Source: Oscillospiraceae bacterium
GTDB lineage: Bacteria > Bacillota_A > Clostridia > Oscillospirales > CAG-272
DNA length: 5,519 nt
Direction: 5' to 3'
Assembly (NCBI GenBank): GCA_015064665.1
Contig: SVRU01000105.1
Location: 1 to 5,519, forward strand
Shown here: piece after piece, positions 1 to 5,519 of the stretch
Numbering within the stretch: the stretch's first letter is position 1
Layout of the letters: each line of letters begins with the position of its first letter
Position numbers and translations under genes: made by a program
The notes under the pieces: model-generated
The model's database searches: none
Told to the model about the DNA's origin: nothing
The model's input: the letters and a program-made list of their open reading frames with translations, nothing else

Positions 1-131
1 ATGTAATTGACCTGGGACCCGAAGGGGGCGACGGCGGAGGAACCGTCGTTGCGGTGGGAACGCCCGAAGAGGTTGCGGAGGTTCCCGGCTCGTATACGGG
101 CGCATTCCTCAAAGAAAAATTAAAATTATAA
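1..131 (+). CDS. uvrA: UvrABC excinuclease subunit A, C-terminal end (partial)
   Basis: Only the last 42 codons are present, read in frame from base 3 to the TAA at 129-131; the gene begins outside the window. The peptide opens with [13 protein letters not shown] and continues with VGTPEEVA, which is the very characteristic tail of UvrA just after the H-loop of its second ABC-type ATPase domain. UvrA is the DNA-damage sensor of nucleotide excision repair: in the cytoplasm it dimerises, scans DNA with UvrB and loads UvrB at lesions. The tail ends in a short lysine/leucine segment. The stop is 13 bp before the dut start and no terminator lies between them, so the two are probably co-transcribed. 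Catalytic motifs are off-window and cannot be judged. Identity is confident from this signature despite the short length. Confidence 0.93.
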   Translation, partial: VIDLGPEGGDGGGTVVAVGTPEEVAEVPGSYTGAFLKEKLKL

Positions 132-144
132 TGGAGATAAAAAG

Positions 145-582
145 ATGCAGGTAAGAATCAAAAAACTTGACCCGAGAGCAAAAATACCGACCTACGGAAC
201 CGAGTTTTCCGCGGGGGCTGACCTTTATAATATGGAGGGAAACGATATTGAAATAAAGCCTCACGAAACGGTTATGGTGAAGCTTGGATTTGCAATTGAG
301 ATTCCCGACGGATATGCAGGGCTTGTTTTTGCAAGAAGCGGACTTGCATCAAAGCGTGGCATAGCTCCCGCAAACAAGGTCGGAGTCGTTGATTCCGATT
401 ACCGCGGCGAATGCATGGTCGCGCTGCATAATCACACCGAAGATACGGTTGCAGTTGAGGGCGGAGAGCGTATTGCTCAGCTTTGTATAGTTCCTTTCCT
501 GAAAGCCGAATTTGAAGAATCCGAGGAGCTTTCCGAAACCGACAGAGGCGGAGGAGGATTTGGCTCAACGGGTAAAAAGTAA
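145..582 (+). CDS. dut: dUTP diphosphatase (dUTPase), trimeric type
   Basis: This enzyme hydrolyses dUTP to dUMP and diphosphate. It keeps uracil out of DNA and supplies the precursor for dTMP synthesis. All five motifs of the homotrimeric family are visible in 145 residues, the usual length: motif 1 AGADLY (23-28), motif 2 RSGLASKRGI (64-73), motif 3 GVVDSDYRGE (80-89) with the presumed catalytic Asp83, motif 4 GERIAQL (107-113), and the glycine-rich C-terminal motif 5 RGGGGFGSTG (134-143) that closes over the active site. The ATG at 145 is preceded by GGAG at 133-136 with 8 nt spacing. An earlier ATG at 131, overlapping the uvrA stop, gives only a few codons and is not used. dut follows uvrA at 13 bp and is closed by a terminator at 596-639, so it is probably the last gene of that transcript. 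The gene looks intact and unremarkable. Confidence 0.97.
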   Translation: MQVRIKKLDPRAKIPTYGTEFSAGADLYNMEGNDIEIKPHETVMVKLGFAIEIPDGYAGLVFARSGLASKRGIAPANKVGVVDSDYRGECMVALHNHTEDTVAVEGGERIAQLCIVPFLKAEFEESEELSETDRGGGGFGSTGKK

Positions 583-595
583 ATTAAATACCGAC

Positions 596-639
596 GGTCT
601 GTCTTGCTTTCGCATTGATTTAATAAGACAGACCTTTTT
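596..639 (+). terminator. intrinsic terminator after dut
   Basis: A perfect 10-bp inverted repeat (GGTCTGTCTT at 596-605, AAGACAGACC at 625-634) with a 19-nt loop is followed immediately by TTTTT (635-639). It starts 14 bp after the dut stop codon and ends the uvrA-dut transcript. The loop is longer than typical, but the arms and U-tract are convincing. Confidence 0.88.
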
Positions 640-668
640 ATTTCGAAAAACTTTCGATGATAAAGCTA

Positions 669-696
669 TTGAAAAAAACAATTTATATGTTATAAT
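669..696 (+). promoter_or_regulatory. sigma-A-type promoter of the GH28-like gene
   Basis: TTGAAA (669-674) and TATAAT (691-696) are separated by 16 bp, with an extended -10 TGT directly upstream of TATAAT (688-690). Transcription would start near 702-704 and leave a leader of about 20 nt. That leader carries GGAGAG (711-716) seven bases before the ATG at 724. The promoter lies after the dut terminator, so the downstream gene is its own unit. The short leader leaves no room for a riboswitch. I see no clear operator palindrome in or around the promoter. Confidence 0.8.
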
Positions 697-723
697 ATAT
701 TTAAAAAAACGGAGAGATTACAT

Positions 724-1992
724 ATGAAAGAATATAGAATAACCGACTTTGGAGCAAGAGTATGCGATAAGCTTCAAACCAAAGCAATTCAGGCGGCGAT
801 TGACGCCTGCTTTCTTGCGGGCGGCGGAAAGGTAATAATTCCCAGAGGTGTATTTTTGACAGGAGGTATCAGACTCCGTTCAAATATAACTCTTTATCTT
901 GAAGCCGGAGCCATTTTGCGCGGCAGCCGCGACTGCAACGATTATTCGGCATATCTCGAAGATGAAATCGAGCCGATAGATACCTCGATCGCTCCCCCTA
1001 CGCTCAAGCGCTCGTCAAATCCGTTCAGTAAGTGGAATAACGGACTTATCAAGGTCGTATCTGCCGAAAACGTTTCTATTATAGGTGAGCCGGGCTCGTA
1101 CATAGACGGAGTAAACTGCTTTGACCCCGATGGTGAGGAAAACTACCGCGGACCTCACGCAATAAATATTTTCAATTCAAAAAATCTTTATTTTGAAGGA
1201 TACACTATTGTAGATAGCGCAAACTGGGCGCATAATATCTATAACAGTGCAAACATAACCGCTAAAAACGTTACGGTTCTCGGCGGTCACGACGGCTTTG
1301 ATGTGCGCACCTGCGATAATATTCTTATCGAGGATTGCGATTTCAAAACGGGCGACGACGCTATAGCGGGCTTTGATAACAAGGACGTAGTTATAAGAAA
1401 CTGTATACTCGACTCTGCTTGCTCGGCTCTTCGATTCGGCGGAACGGACGTCCTTATCGAAAACTGCAAGGGGCTTGCTCCCGCAAGCTTTGGATTCCGC
1501 AAACCGCTTTCCGATGAGGAAAAGAAATTTGGACTTCCAACCACCGAAGCCTGCCGTCATAATATGCATACTCCCTTCCAGTATTACTGCGATTTCAGAG
1601 CGGATATAAGATACGCACCCGGAAATATTCTTTTCAAAAACTGCGTGTTTGAAAATCCCGATGCAATAATGCTTCATCCATACGACGGCGAGCATATATG
1701 GTGCTGCAACCGCCCCCTCAATTCGATAACCTTTGAGGATTGTGAGCTTATCGGACTGTCGCTCCCCGGGGTGCTTTGCTCCGACCCGAACGAGCCTCTT
1801 GACTTCAGACTTAAGAACGTAAAGATTACGGCAAGGGAAGAGGGTGCGGATTTTCCGCTTTTCAATGCAACGAACTGCAAATATATAGAGTTTGATAACG
1901 TAACTATAGAAGGCTTCAAGACGCCTTGTGCGGTAACCGATAACCCCGATAAAGTAAAAATAATCGGCGGAACACAGGTTGATTTGAAGTAA
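724..1992 (+). CDS. GH28-like parallel beta-helix protein, putative cytoplasmic glycosidase
   Basis: The 422-residue protein is a right-handed parallel beta-helix of the polygalacturonase (GH28) type. The N-terminus has the family start: DFGA (8-11), AIQAAIDAC (21-29), GGGKVIIPRGVFLTG (33-47) and a SNITLYLEAGAIL segment (53-65). Repeated N-I/V-x-I/F coils (for example NILIEDCDF 199-207 and NILFKNCVF 301-309) are the helix turns. Asp190 (GGHDGFD) and Asp211-Asp212 (TGDD) keep the 21-residue spacing of the GH28 acid triad. The GHG histidine and RIK basic motifs expected next are not seen; SACSALRFGG (231-240) occupies that place. There is no signal peptide, so it would act in the cytoplasm, perhaps on imported oligosaccharides; pectin-derived substrates are only a guess. 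Start choice: the strong GGAGAG site at 7 nt. It stands alone between its own promoter and a hairpin terminator. Family assignment is firm; activity and substrate are uncertain. Confidence 0.85.
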   Translation: MKEYRITDFGARVCDKLQTKAIQAAIDACFLAGGGKVIIPRGVFLTGGIRLRSNITLYLEAGAILRGSRDCNDYSAYLEDEIEPIDTSIAPPTLKRSSNPFSKWNNGLIKVVSAENVSIIGEPGSYIDGVNCFDPDGEENYRGPHAINIFNSKNLYFEGYTIVDSANWAHNIYNSANITAKNVTVLGGHDGFDVRTCDNILIEDCDFKTGDDAIAGFDNKDVVIRNCILDSACSALRFGGTDVLIENCKGLAPASFGFRKPLSDEEKKFGLPTTEACRHNMHTPFQYYCDFRADIRYAPGNILFKNCVFENPDAIMLHPYDGEHIWCCNRPLNSITFEDCELIGLSLPGVLCSDPNEPLDFRLKNVKITAREEGADFPLFNATNCKYIEFDNVTIEGFKTPCAVTDNPDKVKIIGGTQVDLK

Positions 1993-2054
1993 AAAAGCTC
2001 ACGGCTTAGCGTGATGTCCTTAACGGACAAATCACGCTAAGCCGTGAGCTCTGT
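1991..2054. terminator. bidirectional intrinsic terminator between convergent genes
   Basis: The arms at 1996-2015 and 2031-2050 are a perfect 20-bp inverted repeat. A second small stem inside the loop (GTCC 2016-2019 with GGAC 2025-2028) extends the helix past a two-base AA bulge. The plus-strand gene stops at 1992 and the minus-strand gene stops at 2056, so one element serves both. On the minus strand the hairpin is followed by six Ts (complement of 1991-1996, the last being part of the arm). On the plus strand it is followed by the weaker CTGTTTTAT (2051-2059). It should therefore terminate the minus-strand transcript better, although the very stable stem could act in both directions. Confidence 0.9.
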
Positions 2055-2055
2055 T

Positions 2056-2460
2056 TTATCTTCTGTGGCGTCTATCTCTTTTTTTTGCGAGAAACGAAGC
2101 AAAAGTAGACATCAAAGTATAGCAAAGACAGTTCATAAATATAACGCCGCCAATCCGTCCCTTTGAAGCTATAAGAGAAATTATAAGTATTACGGTCGTG
2201 AATATAAGCGCGGTGAAAAGAGAAACGGAGATTCCGCCATCACCCCTTTTTTTTGAAATTACAAATCCCGAAACCGCACCCGAAATAAGAAGGACCGCAA
2301 GGGAAAGAGCTTTTGCGTTTGCGCCGGGATTTGACGTTGACATAACTAATCCCGACAGCAGCATTGTGAAAATAAAAAGCGAACAGAAAGAGAATATAAT
2401 GCCGAAAAGCATAATTTGCATAAATGACGTTTGTTTTTTTGCGATTCTGTGTTTTTTCAT
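2056..2460 (-). CDS. TIGR04086 (YrzE/DUF3792-type) small membrane protein
   Basis: A 134-residue integral membrane protein of unknown function. Four hydrophobic segments are visible at about residues 14-37, 50-69, 77-97 and 103-124. The N-terminus is basic (MKKHRIAKK) and the C-terminus is a highly basic tail (KKRDRRHRR); with four segments both ends would face the cytoplasm. I assign it to the TIGR04086/YrzE family from size, the four-helix pattern, the loop with basic residues after helix 2 (SKKRGDGG, 69-76) and its place directly after yajC, an order I recall from Bacillus subtilis (yrbF-yrzE) and clostridia. No enzymatic motif is seen. The start at 2460 has a strong GGAGGA six bases upstream (complement of 2467-2472). 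That site is buried in the hairpin at 2463-2506, which may limit both transcription and translation. Family assignment is fairly sure; function is unknown. Confidence 0.78.
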   Translation of the reverse strand: MKKHRIAKKQTSFMQIMLFGIIFSFCSLFIFTMLLSGLVMSTSNPGANAKALSLAVLLISGAVSGFVISKKRGDGGISVSLFTALIFTTVILIISLIASKGRIGGVIFMNCLCYTLMSTFASFLAKKRDRRHRR

Positions 2461-2462
2461 GA

Positions 2463-2506
2463 AAAATCCTCCGAATACGTTTACTAAAACCTATTCGGAG
2501 GATTTT
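2463..2506 (-). promoter_or_regulatory. intercistronic hairpin, terminator-like, containing the next Shine-Dalgarno site
   Basis: The arms 2463-2477 and 2492-2506 form a perfect 15-bp inverted repeat. Inside, after one mismatch, a further 4-bp stem (2479-2482 with 2487-2490) closes a four-base loop. The structure begins 8 bp after the yajC stop. Read on the minus strand, the second arm is TATTCGGAGGATTTT and runs straight into TTTTC and the ATG at 2460. It therefore has the form of an intrinsic terminator for yajC. At the same time, the GGAGGA ribosome binding site of the TIGR04086 gene is fully inside the stem. It could be a partial terminator that lowers downstream expression, a translation-sequestering structure, or both. 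No alternative antiterminator pairing was found by eye. Confidence 0.82.
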
Positions 2507-2513
2507 AATTTTA

Positions 2514-2885
2514 TTACTGTTTTTTTGCTTCTTCTTCAGCAGGCTCTTCGGCTTCCTTGTTGGCTTCCATGATCTGAGCCGCAACGTCAGCAGCTTTTAC
2601 GTCAACAGTTCTGATGGCGCCTTTGAGGAAACGGATCTTGGTTTTATCCTTTGTCGTCTCAAGAACGAAGGTTTCGCCCTTAATGGAAACAACCTTGCCG
2701 ATTATTCCGCCAATAGTCGTTACCTCATCACCGACCTCAAGTCCGTCACGCATTTCTGCGTCTTTTTTCTCCTGCTTTTTCTGCGGTCTTATCATAAAGA
2801 AATAGAGAAAAACGAAGAGAAGAACTATCATTCCGATTGAGAGAAGCGAGCCGCTGGTAGCAAGCAAAAATCCAAAATTAAACAT
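2514..2885 (-). CDS. yajC: preprotein translocase accessory subunit YajC
   Basis: YajC is the small membrane partner of SecDF in the Sec translocase. It is anchored by one helix with a cytoplasmic domain. In this 123-residue protein the helix spans about residues 13-32. It is followed by the family hallmark FFMIRPQKKQ (29-38) and the conserved GLEVGDEVTTIGGIIGKV segment (48-65) of the small beta-rich domain. The C-terminus (about 98-123) is an alanine/glutamate/lysine-rich charged tail typical of low-complexity ends in this family. The start at 2885 has a modest AAAGGGA site about 10 nt upstream (complement of 2896-2902) and a strong promoter just before it. secD and secF are not in this window; the only close neighbour in the transcript is the TIGR04086-type membrane gene. 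Identification is confident. Confidence 0.95.
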   Translation of the reverse strand: MFNFGFLLATSGSLLSIGMIVLLFVFLYFFMIRPQKKQEKKDAEMRDGLEVGDEVTTIGGIIGKVVSIKGETFVLETTKDKTKIRFLKGAIRTVDVKAADVAAQIMEANKEAEEPAEEEAKKQ

Positions 2886-2919
2886 AGATTAAAAATCCCT
2901 TTCTAAATTATCATATATT

Positions 2920-2948
2920 ATTATACACTATAAATCCGAAGTTTTCAA
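2920..2948 (-). promoter_or_regulatory. sigma-A-type promoter of yajC
   Basis: Read on the minus strand, TTGAAA (complement of 2943-2948) and a perfect TATAAT (complement of 2920-2925) are separated by exactly 17 bp. An A/T-rich block lies just upstream (about 2958-2973) and could act as an UP element. The start would be near 2913, giving a leader of roughly 28 nt with the AAAGGGA binding site. The promoter lies between the helicase terminator and yajC, so yajC does not depend on the upstream gene. Confidence 0.85.
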
Positions 2949-2985
2949 GATGAAATGTAATATTTTTATTTTGTTCACAAAAGGG

Positions 2986-3031
2986 AAAATGCTTATGACA
3001 AACGCATCGGTGCATCTGTCATAAGCATTTT
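2986..3031 (-). terminator. intrinsic terminator of the helicase-nuclease gene
   Basis: A perfect 15-bp inverted repeat (2986-3000 with 3017-3031) encloses a 16-nt loop that can itself pair GCA (3004-3006) with TGC (3011-3013) around TCGG. It lies 9 bp beyond the helicase stop codon on the minus strand. The trailing tract in that direction is TTTT-CCC-TTTT, which is interrupted, so termination may be incomplete. The placement between the helicase stop and the yajC promoter supports the call. Confidence 0.8.
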
Positions 3032-3040
3032 AAAATGCGG

Positions 3041-5519
3041 TTACTGTTTCTTTGTCTTCTCCGCAGCGCTGACTATCGATTTAATTACCTTTTGGGGATA
3101 AAGCCACCAATCTCGGCTCCAGACTCTTATAATAGTCCAACCGCGTGCTTTGAGGAATTTGGGCTTATACACATCGCGCTCCATGCAGGACGAGGATGCT
3201 GCAAACGCATCCTTGTCAAGCTCGACGCCGACGAGATATCTGTCGGTTTTTTCGTCGTATACGGCAAGGGAGATGCGGCTGTTTCTGTTTCCTAGACCGA
3301 CGTCAACCCTGTAACCAAGCTTGACGAGCTTCTCTTTGATTTGATCTTCTATTGAAGCAACGGTCGATATACGGATTTCCTCCGTTTTTAATTCCGTAGG
3401 GTCAATATCGGAAAGTATAGCCTTAATCTCTTCGTCATCGCCGTTTGCAACGGCTCTCGTGTATGCAAGATATTTTTTGAGCAGCTTCGGACCGAGATTC
3501 TTTGCGGTGTCAACCTTAAGCTCCTCGGGCTCGATACTCGTTACGACGATTATCTTTGATTTAGCTCTCGTTATTGCAACGTTTAGCCGGTTTTCACCGC
3601 CTTCAGCAGAGAGCGAGCCGAAATTCGTGTAAACCTTTCCCTCGGCGTTCTGAGCGTAACCGATAGAGAAAATTATAATATCACGTTCATCACCCTGAAC
3701 GTTTTCGAGGTTCTTAATGAAAATGCTCGTATCCTCACCGCCGTCAAAACGGTGGGTTTCCTTAAGAATATCCGAACGGAACCCTGCATCCTTTACGCAT
3801 TCTGCGTCGATGTGATCGGCAATGCAGGACTGCTGATCTGCGTTAAAGGTTATAATACCGATGCTTTCGTTGTTCTTTCTGTTCTTGAATATATCCTTGA
3901 GGATCTCTACAATTTTTTTGGCTTCGACGGGATTTTTGCGATCCATCCATTTTCCCGCAACCTTATATCTTTCAATAGGTCTGTTATGCAGATTTTTGGA
4001 TATATTGGGTGCAATCTGCAGGCTTGATGAATAGAATGCACAGTTTGAGAAATCGATAAGCTCGCTGCTTCTACTACGGTAGTGGTAGGTAAGATTTGCG
4101 CTTTCGTATCTCGAAACGGCAAGGTCAAGCAGGCTGTCAACCTCAAGAGCCGCTTGAACGGCATAGTCGTCCTGCGCTTCCGGGTCGCCGCCAAGGTATC
4201 TCTTCATAAAGGTCGTAGAGGGTCTGAGCTGCTTTGCGTCTCCGGCAACAACGATGTTCTTTCCGCGGTAAATCGTTGGAATAGTGCTTTCGATAAAGAC
4301 CTGCGATGCCTCGTCGAAAATAACGAGATCAAACATATTCTTCACCAAGGGTAAAAGACTTGAAACGTTTTCGGGAGAGAGCAGCCAACAAGGGAAGAGT
4401 GAAAGCACGAAATCAGCGTATACTTCCATTGTTTTACGTATAGGCCAAAATTTTTGTTTTTTGGATATCTGATAAAGATAGTCCTTGTTATTCTTGGCTT
4501 GATTGTAAAACTCCTCGTACTGACGCGTGTTTCTGTTTGCGGCAAGCTTGTGGGCAAGCTCAAGCTGCTGCTCCTTAAGCTTGAATATACGCTCGGTAAT
4601 ATTCGGAAAATCCACCATCTTCGAAAGTTCGTCCTTGCAAACGTCCTCGTAATGAGTTACCTCGTGATAAATGCGAATCTCCGTTATTTTATTAAGTATG
4701 TCCGTGTAGTGCGAATAGTTCTTACTGTTTACGTACGCGAAATTCAGAACCGTAATTTTGTTTCTGTCAAGGCTTTCGAGAAGCTTGTTGACGTCGCGAA
4801 GAGCAATGTAATTTTCAAGAGCATCGTATACGTGTCTGATATAAGAGCTGTTTCCTCGCAAAAGGTTGTCGATTACGCATATGTATCCGTCAAAGGTGAG
4901 AACCTTGTTGAGAAAATCGTATCTTTTTACGAATTTGTCGATAGCTTCAATCGTTTCGTTGAACTGAAGCTTTATTTCGGCTTCGTATTTTTTTGTAAAA
5001 ATCTTTCCGGGATATTTGAATTTGCATTCCTGTTTGACTATTATATCAAGGTTTTCTTCCAGTGAAAGCTCCTTGTAATAAGCCATTACGTGACGGTAAT
5101 AAGGATACTTTGCCGTGTTGAAAAAGGCTTTTCTCGATTTTTGTAGCTCAAGAAGCGCTCCCTTTATCTCGCTGAGTGTGTTAATATCAAGCTCGGGCTG
5201 CATATGGTCGATAAGGGGATTTTTTTCCTTGTCCTGAACGAAATCGTAATAGAGCTTATCAAGATTTTTCGTCTTGATAACGAACAGTGCCTCGCGCAAA
5301 TCTTCATAATTTAACGCCATAAGCTCTTTGTCCTCGAGCATCTTAACGTAAAGATCGTGCTCTGAGGAGCCGTTTGAAATCATATACGACGCTCCGTACA
5401 TTTCCGAAAGCGAAAGTCCAAAGGGGCGTTTGTCGTTGAGGACGGAATATATAGTTTCGAGATTTTTTTCCTCGGAGTCGATTTTGCTCTGAAGATTGTT
5501 ATACTCAAGCTCAAACGGG
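3041..5519 (-). CDS. Superfamily 1 helicase with C-terminal Vsr-like nuclease domain (Hhe-like), 5' end missing
   Basis: The reading frame is open from the stop at 3041-3043 to the window edge, giving at least 825 residues. The ATG at 5401 is internal: 39 further in-frame codons precede it without a stop. Numbering from that Met, residues 1-330 are a charged, mainly helical region with no known motif. Then follow SF1 (AAA_12/DNA2-NAM7-type) motifs: Walker B LVIFDEASQV (359-368), GDAKQLRP (387-394), YHYRSR (439-444), NVQGDERD (567-574) and LNVAITRAKS (606-615). Walker A must lie upstream, off-window. Residues about 680-777 match the MTES_1575/Vsr-like PD-(D/E)XK domain: RISLAV (709-714), GVELDKDAF (725-733), ERD (741-743), GW (754-755), WSRDWW (761-766). 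The first catalytic Asp appears to be Ser711. The layout resembles the long DUF4011-helicase-Vsr proteins, some of which I recall as antiphage (Hhe). Helicase assignment is firm, the nuclease domain likely, and a defence role is inference. Confidence 0.88.
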   Translation of the reverse strand, partial: PFELEYNNLQSKIDSEEKNLETIYSVLNDKRPFGLSLSEMYGASYMISNGSSEHDLYVKMLEDKELMALNYEDLREALFVIKTKNLDKLYYDFVQDKEKNPLIDHMQPELDINTLSEIKGALLELQKSRKAFFNTAKYPYYRHVMAYYKELSLEENLDIIVKQECKFKYPGKIFTKKYEAEIKLQFNETIEAIDKFVKRYDFLNKVLTFDGYICVIDNLLRGNSSYIRHVYDALENYIALRDVNKLLESLDRNKITVLNFAYVNSKNYSHYTDILNKITEIRIYHEVTHYEDVCKDELSKMVDFPNITERIFKLKEQQLELAHKLAANRNTRQYEEFYNQAKNNKDYLYQISKKQKFWPIRKTMEVYADFVLSLFPCWLLSPENVSSLLPLVKNMFDLVIFDEASQVFIESTIPTIYRGKNIVVAGDAKQLRPSTTFMKRYLGGDPEAQDDYAVQAALEVDSLLDLAVSRYESANLTYHYRSRSSELIDFSNCAFYSSSLQIAPNISKNLHNRPIERYKVAGKWMDRKNPVEAKKIVEILKDIFKNRKNNESIGIITFNADQQSCIADHIDAECVKDAGFRSDILKETHRFDGGEDTSIFIKNLENVQGDERDIIIFSIGYAQNAEGKVYTNFGSLSAEGGENRLNVAITRAKSKIIVVTSIEPEELKVDTAKNLGPKLLKKYLAYTRAVANGDDEEIKAILSDIDPTELKTEEIRISTVASIEDQIKEKLVKLGYRVDVGLGNRNSRISLAVYDEKTDRYLVGVELDKDAFAASSSCMERDVYKPKFLKARGWTIIRVWSRDWWLYPQKVIKSIVSAAEKTKKQ

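Noticed and set aside
131..154. ATG at 131 overlapping the uvrA stop (TAATG) as a possible dut start or leader peptide
   Set aside because: Its frame ends after a few codons and is not the dut frame; the GGAG at 133-136 is correctly spaced for the ATG at 145.
583..723. Possible riboswitch or attenuator before the GH28-like gene
   Set aside because: The hairpin at 596-639 lies upstream of the promoter at 669-696, so it is not in the GH28 leader; the remaining leader of about 20 nt is too short for a riboswitch.
512..727. Plus-strand open frame of 71 codons overlapping the dut end and running to the GH28-like start
   Set aside because: It crosses the dut terminator and the downstream promoter, its start lies inside dut without a ribosome binding site, and the peptide has no recognisable features.
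1177..1695. Minus-strand open frame of 172 codons opposite the GH28-like gene
   Set aside because: It is the complement of a well-supported coding sequence with conserved family motifs; the peptide resembles nothing and no promoter or binding site supports it.
2198..2572. Plus-strand open frame across the TIGR04086 gene and into yajC
   Set aside because: It runs through the intercistronic hairpin and is antisense to two supported genes.
2886..3040. Possible small RNA or repeat element between yajC and the helicase gene
   Set aside because: The stretch is explained by a helicase terminator, an A/T-rich block and the yajC promoter; no additional structure or repeat is visible.
4454..5065. Plus-strand open frame of 203 codons opposite the helicase gene
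   Set aside because: It is antisense to a clearly coding frame, valine/leucine-rich in the way of complementary-strand frames, and has no convincing ribosome binding site or family match.

Overview
The window looks like a chromosomal segment of a low-to-mid GC Clostridia-type Firmicute. The grounds are strong AGGAGG-like ribosome binding sites, sigma-A-like TTGAAA/TATAAT promoters, short intergenic gaps with intrinsic terminators, and a yajC gene followed directly by a TIGR04086/YrzE-type membrane protein gene. No species can be named from the sequence alone.

Layout. Plus strand: the last 42 codons of uvrA (1-131), then dut (145-582) 13 bp downstream, closed by an intrinsic terminator (596-639). 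A separate promoter (669-696) drives a single gene for a GH28-like parallel beta-helix protein (724-1992). A 20-bp perfect hairpin (1996-2050) separates this gene from a convergent minus-strand group. Minus strand, in transcription order: the 3' part of a very large superfamily 1 helicase gene with a C-terminal Vsr-like nuclease domain (3041 to beyond 5519), its terminator (2986-3031), a strong promoter (2920-2948), yajC (2514-2885), a hairpin that hides the next ribosome binding site (2463-2506), and a TIGR04086-type membrane protein gene (2056-2460).

The uvrA/dut pair concerns genome integrity (excision repair and exclusion of dUTP). The yajC pair concerns the membrane and Sec translocase. 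The GH28-like protein is a stand-alone carbohydrate gene with no transporter or regulator beside it here.

The most interesting content is the helicase-nuclease. Its architecture resembles the DUF4011-helicase-Vsr proteins reported as antiphage (Hhe). It also carries a serine where the nuclease family normally has its first catalytic aspartate. Its N-terminal part, including the expected Walker A motif, lies outside the window. The second point of interest is the hairpin between yajC and the TIGR04086 gene, whose arm contains the downstream Shine-Dalgarno sequence. There is no stretch over 300 bases without a gene, and I see no tRNA, rRNA, CRISPR array, insertion sequence or integrase.
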